A stretch of DNA of 36,414 nucleotides from Candidatus Nomurabacteria bacterium (lineage in GTDB: Bacteria > Patescibacteriota > Minisyncoccia > Phycocordibacterales > UBA9973): contig JANYAX010000023.1 of the NCBI GenBank assembly GCA_025361085.1, positions 1 through 36,414 on the forward strand, written 5' to 3'. Made by a program: the position numbers and the translations under genes. The notes beneath the pieces were generated by a model that ran no database searches, was not told the DNA's origin, and saw only the letters and a list, made by a program, of their open reading frames with translations. Shown piece by piece: positions 17,594 to 24,967 of the stretch. Positions within the stretch are counted from its first letter, which is position 1, and every line of letters begins with the position of its first letter.

Positions 17594-17636
17594 CACGGTT
17601 TCTAACGGGATTCATTCCATTTAGAAATAGGCCGTG
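17594..17636. repeat. REP-like palindrome
   Basis: CACGG-TTTCTAACGGGATTCATTCCATTTAGAAA-tagg-CCGTG, nested dyad symmetry. Confidence 0.65.
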
Positions 17637-17765
17637 AATTTATAATATACGTATCAGTTTTTATCTAACCGTATAATATTTTTTTATTATACTCTTTTTA
17701 TTTATTTATTAATAATAGGCTGAAATATCCTTATTTTGCAGGTGATATCCGCATAAAGAGAGTAC

Positions 17766-17795
17766 TTGACAAAAGATATGGCTGTATGCTATAAT
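17766..17795 (+). promoter_or_regulatory. Strong promoter of the low-complexity surface protein gene
   Basis: TTGACA (17766-17771), 18-nt spacer, TGCTATAAT (hexamer 17790-17795), 6 nt before ATG 17802. Confidence 0.85.
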
Positions 17796-17801
17796 ATACT
17801 C

Positions 17802-18560
17802 ATGTTTAATAAAATATTGAAAAACCTAATAATACTTTGTGCTATAGTTTTCACATTTGCTATCGCAGGAGCATCTCAAGCTCAAGCATGTTTTGGCTAT
17901 AATTGTGAGTATAGTGATGTTGCCAATTACAATAATGCAAATTCTTATCCATATTATTATCAGAATCAGAATCAGAATCAGAATCAGAATTCAAACCAAA
18001 ATCAAGCATATTCACAATATAATGGTTATTACCAGCAACCAACAACGGGATATTACAATTCTTATCCTCAACAATTGGTGCAACCACAACCAATAATTAT
18101 TTATACTAATCCTACAACTACAACTACAGCTACTCCAGTAGCTCAAACACAAAAGCCGGTTGTAAACAATTATTATTACTATCAGACAGATCCAAACGCT
18201 TCTAAAGTTGTAACAACTACAGTCAATAATCCTATTCCTGTGCCAAAGACTGCAACTAATACAACAAATACTACAACAACTAATTATACAAATATTCCAG
18301 ATACGACTGCTAATCCATACAACTATAACAATAATTTAGGAGCAGCTGCATATACTGGTTATAATCCAAATTATACAAGTGGAACAGGTAACGGGATTGC
18401 CGCGCTTACATTTAGAGGAACTGGTGGTTTTCTCCCGAGTTCAATTTGGCAATGGATGTTAGTGGTAATATTGATATTAGCTATCGTTGTTATTGCTAGA
18501 ACATTTGTGAAGAAACCATCACCCGCAGATCACGCTGAACACACAATACACGTTCACTAA
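17802..18560 (+). CDS. Secreted/membrane-anchored N/Q/Y/T-rich low-complexity protein
   Basis: Signal peptide MFNKILKNLIILCAIVFTFAIAGASQAQA; NQNQNQNQNSNQNQ tract; C-terminal TM WQWMLVVILILAIVVIARTFVKK; His-rich tail. ATG 17802 replaces track start 17766, which lies in the promoter. Confidence 0.85.
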   Translation: MFNKILKNLIILCAIVFTFAIAGASQAQACFGYNCEYSDVANYNNANSYPYYYQNQNQNQNQNSNQNQAYSQYNGYYQQPTTGYYNSYPQQLVQPQPIIIYTNPTTTTTATPVAQTQKPVVNNYYYYQTDPNASKVVTTTVNNPIPVPKTATNTTNTTTTNYTNIPDTTANPYNYNNNLGAAAYTGYNPNYTSGTGNGIAALTFRGTGGFLPSSIWQWMLVVILILAIVVIARTFVKKPSPADHAEHTIHVH

Positions 18561-18563
18561 TTA

Positions 18564-18604
18564 GCAAAATAAAATGCCCCTCACATAGGGGCATTTTATT
18601 TTGC
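18564..18604 (+). terminator. Terminator
   Basis: GCAAAATAAAATGCCCC-tcacata-GGGGCATTTTATTTTGC, 17-bp perfect stem. Confidence 0.9.
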
Positions 18605-18640
18605 ATTTTTGTCCGTATTTTGATACTATGTCATAGTTAT

Positions 18641-18712
18641 TCCGTGGTAGCTCAGCGGTAGAGCGATCGCCTGTTAAGCGATTGGTCGTAGGTTCGATCC
18701 CTACCCACGGAG
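18641..18712 (+). tRNA. tRNA-Asn (anticodon GTT); CCA not encoded
   Basis: TCCGTGG...CCACGGA acceptor, D-arm GCTCAGCGGTAGAGC, anticodon loop CTGTTAA, T-arm GTAGGTTCGATCCCTAC, discriminator G. Confidence 0.97.
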
Positions 18713-18801
18713 CAAAATTTTGATCCCTATTCTATAAGGACTATTTTTGCTACCTTTCCCGAAGTTCGAACATTTGTTTTTTGTGTTAAAATAAAAGTAC
18801 T

Positions 18802-19155
18802 ATGATAAAAAGTTATAAATCAATTTATGTACAAATGGTTATGAGTTTTGTTTCTGGGGTTTTACTTTTAACAATTCCCAATAAATTGATTTCATTACTT
18901 GGTATTAAACAAACTGAAGAAATATGGATATACGGAATAGGTTTAATGGCATTAACTCTGTGTTTTTATTATTATCAAATGGCAAAAACAACAGATAAGA
19001 AAGTCGTAATGGGAACGGTTTATGGAAGACTATTTTTTACGATGACTATTGCTATTTTAGCTATTATAGGTAAAGCCCCATTAATATTTTTACCACTTCA
19101 AATATTTGAATTTAGTTTAGCTATCTGGGGATGGCGAGAAACAAAACAACACTAA
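18802..19155 (+). CDS. Small hypothetical membrane protein (117 aa)
   Basis: Several hydrophobic segments; -10 TGTTAAAAT (hexamer 18787-18792) upstream. Confidence 0.7.
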   Translation: MIKSYKSIYVQMVMSFVSGVLLLTIPNKLISLLGIKQTEEIWIYGIGLMALTLCFYYYQMAKTTDKKVVMGTVYGRLFFTMTIAILAIIGKAPLIFLPLQIFEFSLAIWGWRETKQH

Positions 19156-19236
19156 TAACCTTCCATTACAATCATCTTTTAGCCTCCCCAAAGTGACTTT
19201 TATTTTGAGTCTACTTTATAGGGTACAGAGAATATT

Positions 19237-19297
19237 GGGGTCAGCCACTATTTATTGATATTTGCACACAGAACATGAAAGAATGGTGACTGACCCC
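19237..19297. repeat. GGGGTCAG/CTGACCCC palindromic element, copy 1
   Basis: GGGGTCAGCCAC-tatttattgatatttgcacacagaacatgaaagaatg-GTGACTGACCCC. Confidence 0.9.
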
Positions 19298-19327
19298 ATT
19301 TCTTCTTTTTAGTGTTATAATTAAAAT

Positions 19328-19732
19328 ATGAACACACCTAATTGGTATTCACAATTAATAAAGCCGACATGGGCACCACCTAGTTATCTATTTGGTCCTG
19401 TTTGGTCTGTTTTATATACTATTATTTTTATTTCTTTCGGAACAGTTTTTTACAAAACATTTACAGGGAAGCTTTCTCTCATAGTTGCATTACCTTTTAT
19501 CTTAAATCTTATTTTTAATTTTTCTTTTACTTATTTCCAGTTTGGGCTTAAAAATAATCTACTTGCTGCGATAGATATACTCCTTGTATTAGTTACTCTG
19601 ATTTGGGCTCTTGTAGTGTTGTGGAGGGTGTCTGTTGATCTCAGATGGGTTGTATATGTGAATATCCCATATCTATTGTGGGTATCATTCGCGACGGCCT
19701 TGCAATTGACAATAACTTATCTAAATAGATAG
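19328..19732 (+). CDS. tspO: TspO/MBR-family tryptophan-rich sensory protein
   Basis: NTPNWYSQLIKPTWAPPSYLFGPVWSVLYTIIFISFG; five hydrophobic segments; NIPYLLWVSFATALQLTITYLNR. Confidence 0.93.
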   Translation: MNTPNWYSQLIKPTWAPPSYLFGPVWSVLYTIIFISFGTVFYKTFTGKLSLIVALPFILNLIFNFSFTYFQFGLKNNLLAAIDILLVLVTLIWALVVLWRVSVDLRWVVYVNIPYLLWVSFATALQLTITYLNR

Positions 19733-19743
19733 TCTTTAAACTT

Positions 19744-20097
19744 ATGCGCGTATGGGACATACATCCGAAATATTTATGTAGAAAGCATTTGCTCGCAGAG
19801 CACAGGGAACTTCATGGTCTTTGGAATATCATCACTAAGCATAAAGGTAAGGGTGGATATTCAAAACATCCAGAGACTTTGCGATGGGTAGGTAAAGAGA
19901 AGGCTCTTTATCTAAGGCACGAAGCACTAGTAGATGAATTTTCAAAGAGAGGGTACCAGCATCATACTCCACTCGACAAGCATCTAGCCAAAGGCAAGGC
20001 GATACAAGATGTATTTATAAATAGTATAAAAGAACAGAAAATACTTCTTAAAAATAAAAATTGTGATTGTTTTATTGACGTAAAAGATAAAAAATAA
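19744..20097 (+). CDS. Pyrimidine dimer DNA glycosylase (endonuclease V/Pyr_excise family)
   Basis: MRVWDIHPKYLCRKHLLAEHRELHGLWNIITKHKGKGGYSKHPETLRWVGKEKALYLRHEALVDE. Confidence 0.88.
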   Translation: MRVWDIHPKYLCRKHLLAEHRELHGLWNIITKHKGKGGYSKHPETLRWVGKEKALYLRHEALVDEFSKRGYQHHTPLDKHLAKGKAIQDVFINSIKEQKILLKNKNCDCFIDVKDKK

Positions 20098-20128
20098 AGC
20101 ACCCGTTGATATGGGTGCTTTCTTTTTT
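20097..20128 (+). terminator. Terminator
   Basis: AAGCACCC-gttgatat-GGGTGCTT followed by TCTTTTTTT. Confidence 0.85.
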
Positions 20129-20200
20129 TACTTACCAGATTTTAATTAGTGATAGTGAACCTGTTTTTTATCGATGAGATTTGAGTTCAAGTTGAATATT

Positions 20201-20262
20201 GGGGTCAGCCACTATTTTATTGATATTTACACACAGAACATGAAAGAATGGTGACTGACCCC
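20201..20262. repeat. GGGGTCAG/CTGACCCC palindromic element, copy 2
   Basis: Near-identical to 19237-19297. Confidence 0.9.
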
Positions 20263-20301
20263 ATTTCTTCGATTGGAAGTTGAGACCAGCTTTTAAAATT
20301 C

Positions 20302-20331
20302 TTGACAATATAGTATTATATGTGATATAAT
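20302..20331 (+). promoter_or_regulatory. Promoter of the putative DGR-target gene
   Basis: TTGACA (20302-20307), 18 nt, TATAAT (20326-20331) with upstream TGa. Confidence 0.8.
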
Positions 20332-20360
20332 ATAAAGAGTTCTTTTAAAATATCACTTCC

Positions 20361-20412
20361 ATGAGATGAGCTTTTTGAGCCTTACATTTAGGGTTTAAAA
20401 AGCTCATCTCAT
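20361..20412 (+). promoter_or_regulatory. Large leader hairpin upstream of 20506 ORF
   Basis: ATGAGATGAGCTTTTT (20361-20376)/AAAAAGCTCATCTCAT (20397-20412), 16-bp perfect stem. Confidence 0.85.
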
Positions 20413-20505
20413 AAGAGAAACGAGACGTAATAAAGGGACCGTATGCCCATAAATCCAGTCGTCCTGAGATAATATCGAAGGGCTAACAGAAAAGGAGAAC
20501 ATATT

Positions 20506-21264
20506 ATGAAATGGACAGAAATTTCATCAGGTCAAACCAATGGTGCATTCCAAAGGTTAATGGTATCACTTGGTGAACAAGCCGAAGTTGCAGTTACCCA
20601 TATTAACACGGAACCTGCATTTGTTGAAAGATTAGCAGAATATGCTATCAACGGATGTATTGTTCCTAATGCTTCACACGATGGAGCAAGAGAAATAATG
20701 GGTAAAAATTTCTTTGGTATTCCTGAAGCTATCAAACACTTCGGAATTAACCCAACGAGACGCCAACAGGCAATGTTGTCAGAAATACCATTTACCCCCG
20801 AGGAGTTGATGATGTGTAAAGACACCCACATCTTGATTGCAGTATTCCCGTTGTCAATTTGCGATCTTCGCAGTAAGGTTGCCAATAATACCAAAACCCT
20901 CTTTTATAAACAGGATTGGTATGACAAACAAGTATTCGCTAACGACAAGGGTGAAGCAAGCTGGCAGTTAATTTCAAAAGCACCAGTGGCAAACTCAACA
21001 AAAAAGAATTGGGAAGAGCAACAGCCCCTTATCTCTTCAGATGAAGAAATTCCGACAGCACAAACTATGGTTTATGCGATAATCGGACATTCTCTCAACA
21101 CTGGAGAGAGATTATTTGAAAACATTTACGTTCGCACATCCAGCCTCGGCTCGGACGGCGGTCGCGTTCGCGTCGGTAGCTTTGACGACGGGGGTCTCTG
21201 CGTCCGCTACGACTGGGATAGTGGCCGCAATAGCCTTCTCGGTTTGTCGGTCGCCAGGAAGTGA
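20506..21264 (+). CDS. Putative DGR-type variable protein (252 aa; C-type-lectin-like C-terminus suspected)
   Basis: SD AAAGGAG before ATG; C-terminus YVRTSSLGSDGGRVRVGSFDDGGLCVRYDWDSGRNSLLGLSVARK encoded by GC-rich, NNC-biased codons. Confidence 0.7.
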   Translation: MKWTEISSGQTNGAFQRLMVSLGEQAEVAVTHINTEPAFVERLAEYAINGCIVPNASHDGAREIMGKNFFGIPEAIKHFGINPTRRQQAMLSEIPFTPEELMMCKDTHILIAVFPLSICDLRSKVANNTKTLFYKQDWYDKQVFANDKGEASWQLISKAPVANSTKKNWEEQQPLISSDEEIPTAQTMVYAIIGHSLNTGERLFENIYVRTSSLGSDGGRVRVGSFDDGGLCVRYDWDSGRNSLLGLSVARK

Positions 21265-21302
21265 TACCTGATTACTCGAGGACTCGTTCCTCTTGAATAT
21301 TT

Positions 21303-21340
21303 GAGCCTTCGCGAAAAATTTTCGTGAAGGCTCTTTTTAT
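21303..21340 (+). terminator. Terminator
   Basis: GAGCCTTCGCGAAAA-ATTTTCGTGAAGGCTC then TTTTTATTTT. Confidence 0.9.
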
Positions 21341-21456
21341 TTTCCAATTTTACATATATAATTACCTTATCTTGCTAATGTAATATGGATTACGGTTCAT
21401 ATTCGCCAGATATCTCGCCTTGAGATCACCAGAATGTTGTGGTTTAAGGAAATATT

Positions 21457-21516
21457 GGGGTCAGTCACTATTTATTGATATTTACACACAGAGCAGAAAG
21501 AATGGTGACTGACCCC
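21457..21516. repeat. GGGGTCAG/CTGACCCC palindromic element, copy 3
   Basis: GGGGTCAGTCAC...GTGACTGACCCC. Confidence 0.9.
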
Positions 21517-21527
21517 ATTTCTTCCTC

Positions 21528-21568
21528 TGATATTTACACACAGAGCAGAAAGAATGGTGACTGACCCC
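21528..21568. repeat. Tandem partial (3' half) copy of the GGGGTCAG element
   Basis: TGATATTTACACACAGAGCAGAAAGAATGGTGACTGACCCC exact repeat of the end of copy 3. Confidence 0.9.
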
Positions 21569-21712
21569 ATTATTCCCATTATTTCATTATTTGGTAGGAA
21601 ATTCCTACTGCCAAACAAATGAAAATTATCAAGATTTTTGAGATATTTTATATAAAACATGCGTATTAAGAATGTAAGACAAAGGTCGATAAAAAAAATA
21701 AAAAACAACATT

Positions 21713-22165
21713 ATGAAAAAGATCTTTATTTTAGTGATATTACTAGTTACTTTGACTATTGGAACAGCTGGGATAGCACTTGCTGAAAAAACAACGACAT
21801 CACCTTTAACTACAAGGCCTTTAACCACAAAACCAACTGTCGTAGTCAACATATCATGCGTAGCTCAAGCTATTGCAACTAGAGAGTCATCTATAGAATC
21901 TGCTTACAATACTTATTCCAACGCTATCAGCTCCGCGCTTACAGCAAGAGCATCATCTCTTGCACAGGCTTGGACAATAACTGACAAAACAGCCAGAGGA
22001 CAAGCTATCAAGACAGCTTGGTCAACGTATTCAAAGGCGGTAAAAGTCGCCAAACAGGCGCACAATGTCGCAGTTAAGAAAGCTTGGAGTGATTTTGTTA
22101 CATCCAGAAAAGTTTGTAAGGCTCCTACAACAGGTGAGAATATTCAAGCAGACAACATAAACTAA
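21713..22165 (+). CDS. Secreted Ala/Thr-rich helical hypothetical protein
   Basis: Signal peptide MKKIFILVILLVTLTIGTAGIALAE; ATG 21713 preferred over track start 21659. Confidence 0.75.
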   Translation: MKKIFILVILLVTLTIGTAGIALAEKTTTSPLTTRPLTTKPTVVVNISCVAQAIATRESSIESAYNTYSNAISSALTARASSLAQAWTITDKTARGQAIKTAWSTYSKAVKVAKQAHNVAVKKAWSDFVTSRKVCKAPTTGENIQADNIN

Positions 22166-22197
22166 GTTACTTTAAATCTAAATTAGTTTAAACAAAA

Positions 22198-22223
22198 AAC
22201 TCCGGAGAATCGGAGTTTTTGTT
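22198..22223 (+). terminator. Terminator
   Basis: AACTCCG-gagaat-CGGAGTTTTT. Confidence 0.8.
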
Positions 22224-22344
22224 TTTTGAAACAATTTTATAATATTTGGTTATTTCTGAGCATTGCGATGAGTCCAGAATGAAAATTTCTAAACATTATT
22301 TAAAAACGCAGATTTGCAGTCTGCGTTTTTTATTTAATTCGTGT

Positions 22345-22737
22345 TTAATCGTAGTTGGTTGTGATCATCAAAGATTTGATGTCGCTCGCCGTATTTTTGG
22401 TAGATATAAGGGTTGTATCAATATTGATCCTTACTTTACCATCGGTATCTAACACACCTTCTTTCGAAGGGGTAATAGAGTTAGTCGCATTCACATCTGC
22501 AATTGCTGTTTTTGATACTATCACGCTATACCAGCAATTCGACGGCCCTTTAATTTCTAGGATGGAAGAAAAATGCAACGAGTTGTCTTTTGATTCCGAA
22601 TCCAAAACAGAACTGCCCTGGATGCTTAATGTTGGGTCTATATCCAACACTTCACACGTAATGTGCCCGGTTATAGTTTGGGAAAAACTGAAACTTAACC
22701 CAGAGAAAAACAGACAGAAAGTAACTATTATTTTCAT
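22345..22737 (-). CDS. Secreted hypothetical protein (130 aa)
   Basis: Signal peptide MKIIVTFCLFFSGLSFSFSQ; opposite-strand ORF 22355-22786 lacks a convincing start or signal. Confidence 0.6.
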   Translation of the reverse strand: MKIIVTFCLFFSGLSFSFSQTITGHITCEVLDIDPTLSIQGSSVLDSESKDNSLHFSSILEIKGPSNCWYSVIVSKTAIADVNATNSITPSKEGVLDTDGKVRINIDTTLISTKNTASDIKSLMITTNYD

Positions 22738-22997
22738 AAATTTTCGTTTATGGGGTTATCTATATTCCCAAGAGGAACAAAGATAACCCTGTAAACAAAA
22801 TACATATGTTCATTGAATGAAATAACACCGTCTAAGTATTTAATAAATATTTACAATTATGAATATTATGTGACAATACAACAACTAAACTAAATAAAAA
22901 AGACTTTATGGGCAGGAGTATCATTGTTAGAAAGAATTTTAACCCCTTGTATGGCTACAGTTAATGAAGAAATAAAAATGATAAAGGGGGATATAAG

Positions 22998-23015
22998 TTT
23001 GACACTAGTGTCAAA
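22998..23015. promoter_or_regulatory. 18-bp perfect palindrome, candidate operator overlapping a -35
   Basis: TTTGACACTAGTGTCAAA; contains TTGACA; TAATAT lies ~19 nt downstream. Confidence 0.6.
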
Positions 23016-23095
23016 TACCTCTTTAATATAGTTTGATTGATTTCTAAAGGAGACAGACCCTTTGTCTTTTGTGGTAACTAATTTAAAACAGAACT

Positions 23096-23431
23096 ATGAA
23101 AAAAGTATTTATTATTATTTTTTCGGTATCATGGATAACACCTACGAAAATTGAGAAAAGTAAGAAAATTGTGTTCGGAAGAACACAATGTATACCAGAT
23201 GATTATGATACCAGTATCGGGAATGGATTTACCCCCGATGGTGTCGTGACCGGAAAGGTGGTGAGGATTGTGGATAACTTTCAAGAATCACCACCTACTC
23301 GAACCTTTTTTATCGAAGTGGAGAACGCTATCAGTCATAAAGAGGTGCTTTATGTAAAAAGGACTATGGGGGAATACCATTGGGAGTTGTGGCCATCCAT
23401 CACAGCTTCGATGTTCCTACCATTTGGATGA
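23096..23431 (+). CDS. Hypothetical protein, possible signal anchor (111 aa)
   Basis: MKKVFIIIFSVSW...; upstream promoter-like palindrome; downstream terminator hairpin. Confidence 0.6.
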   Translation: MKKVFIIIFSVSWITPTKIEKSKKIVFGRTQCIPDDYDTSIGNGFTPDGVVTGKVVRIVDNFQESPPTRTFFIEVENAISHKEVLYVKRTMGEYHWELWPSITASMFLPFG

Positions 23432-23458
23432 CGACGACGATGATGATAATAATGATGG

Positions 23459-23488
23459 ACCGTTCGAAAGGACGGTTCTTTTTTTGTT
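23459..23488 (+). terminator. Terminator
   Basis: GACCGTTCgaaaGGACGGTTC then TTTTTTT. Confidence 0.75.
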
Positions 23489-23562
23489 TCTTTTTTTTGT
23501 TTATCTCTGGTATACTCTCTTTTGGTGCGTTTGATAATTATTAATTAATAAATATAAAAAAC

Positions 23563-24858
23563 ATGGCAATAGATTTGATTATTGGGCTTCAATGGGGAGA
23601 TGAGGGAAAAGGAAAGATCGTAGATATTTTGGCACCAAAATATAAGATTGTCACTAGATATAATGGCGGGCCTAATGCAGGGCATACAATTATATTTGAT
23701 GATAAAAAATTTGTCCTTCACGTAGTACCATCTGGAATTCATAGATCAACGTGTAAGAATTTTATTGGTAATGGTCTTGTGATCAACCCGATTCTTTTGA
23801 AAGATGAAATACAATCTCTCGAGCAAGCTGGTATCGATGTGAAAGGTTCACTTTATATTTCAAATCGTGCGCATATCATTCTCCCAACTCATTGCGCTAT
23901 AGATAAAGCTTCAGAGAATAAAAAAGGTTTTAACAAAATCGGATCAACGGGTAAAGGAATCGGTCCAACTTATAAAGATAAATCTGGACGTGACGGCCTG
24001 CGAATGGGCGACATCGCATACGGAACTTTTGCCGATGACTATAAAAAACTTAAAGATTTACATTTTGAAATTCTTGAAAATTTATATGGGGTTGAAAAAT
24101 CAGAAATTGATCTACAAATAGACAGGGAAGAAAAGAAATTCTTTGAAGCGATTGAATTTTTGAAAGCATTCAATATTTGCGACACTACAAAACTTATAAA
24201 TGAAGAACTTGCTTCCGGAAGCAATATTTTGGCTGAAGGTGCGCAAGGTACACTTCTCGATATTGACCACGGGACGTATCCTTTTGTTACCTCATCGAGC
24301 GTGACTGCGGGAGGAGTTGCGACCGGCCTCGGAGTTAGCCCGAAGAGTATTCGCAATATTTATGGAGCGTTCAAAGGGTACACGACTCGTGTCGGTAGTG
24401 GACCATTCCCAACCGAACTTATAAATGAGATTGGCCAAACTATGCAAAAACGCGGGAATGAAGTGGGTGCAACTACAGGCCGAGCTCGTCGTTGTGGGTG
24501 GCTTGATCTCGTCATTTTGAAATATTCTTGCACGATAAATGGAGTTACTGATTTAGTTATTCTGAAGTCAGATGTTTTGGACACTTTCGATAAGATCGAG
24601 GTATGTGTTGGTTATGAAGGAGAAAATGCTGGAGATGAGATCATGACTTGGCCACCTCGAGATCTGTCGAAAGTTAAACCAGTTTACAAGACATTTGATG
24701 GATGGAAAACTGATACGACGAAATGTAATAAGTTTGAAGATTTGCCAGAAAAGTTAGTTAAATATTTGAAATTTATAAAAGAGTATTTGGGTGTTCCTAT
24801 TTCTTATGTTTCAATTGGGCCAGATCGTGAACAAACCATTGAAGTAAAAAATATTTAA
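23563..24858 (+). CDS. purA: Adenylosuccinate synthetase
   Basis: 431 aa; IIGLQWGDEGKGKIVD, RYNGGPNAGHTI, GSTGKGIGPTYKDK, EGAQGTLLDIDHGTYPFVTSSS, TRVGSGPFPTE. Confidence 0.98.
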   Translation: MAIDLIIGLQWGDEGKGKIVDILAPKYKIVTRYNGGPNAGHTIIFDDKKFVLHVVPSGIHRSTCKNFIGNGLVINPILLKDEIQSLEQAGIDVKGSLYISNRAHIILPTHCAIDKASENKKGFNKIGSTGKGIGPTYKDKSGRDGLRMGDIAYGTFADDYKKLKDLHFEILENLYGVEKSEIDLQIDREEKKFFEAIEFLKAFNICDTTKLINEELASGSNILAEGAQGTLLDIDHGTYPFVTSSSVTAGGVATGLGVSPKSIRNIYGAFKGYTTRVGSGPFPTELINEIGQTMQKRGNEVGATTGRARRCGWLDLVILKYSCTINGVTDLVILKSDVLDTFDKIEVCVGYEGENAGDEIMTWPPRDLSKVKPVYKTFDGWKTDTTKCNKFEDLPEKLVKYLKFIKEYLGVPISYVSIGPDREQTIEVKNI

Positions 24859-24967
24859 ATTTTATTTTACATAACAAAAATCTTCTTTATTAAAGGAGAT
24901 TTTTGTGTTTGACAATCAGTGCTACATATAATAATGTAGAAATAAACGTTCTAAACCTATATTATTT

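Noticed and set aside
17766-17801. N-terminal extension MTKDMAVCYNIL of the track ORF
   Set aside because: This stretch is the TTGACA/TATAAT promoter; the real start is ATG 17802.
17956-17990. Tandem CAGAAT repeats (CRISPR- or microsatellite-like)
   Set aside because: In-frame NQ-repeat of the low-complexity protein; no direct repeat-spacer pattern. No CRISPR array seen anywhere.
20506-21264. Complete DGR cassette in the window
   Set aside because: No reverse transcriptase ORF (no YxDD-type protein) and no second copy of the variable region were found; only the target-like gene is supported.
22355-22786. 143-aa plus-strand ORF
   Set aside because: Antisense to the 22345-22737 ORF, which has a convincing signal peptide; the plus ORF has atypical composition and no upstream signals.
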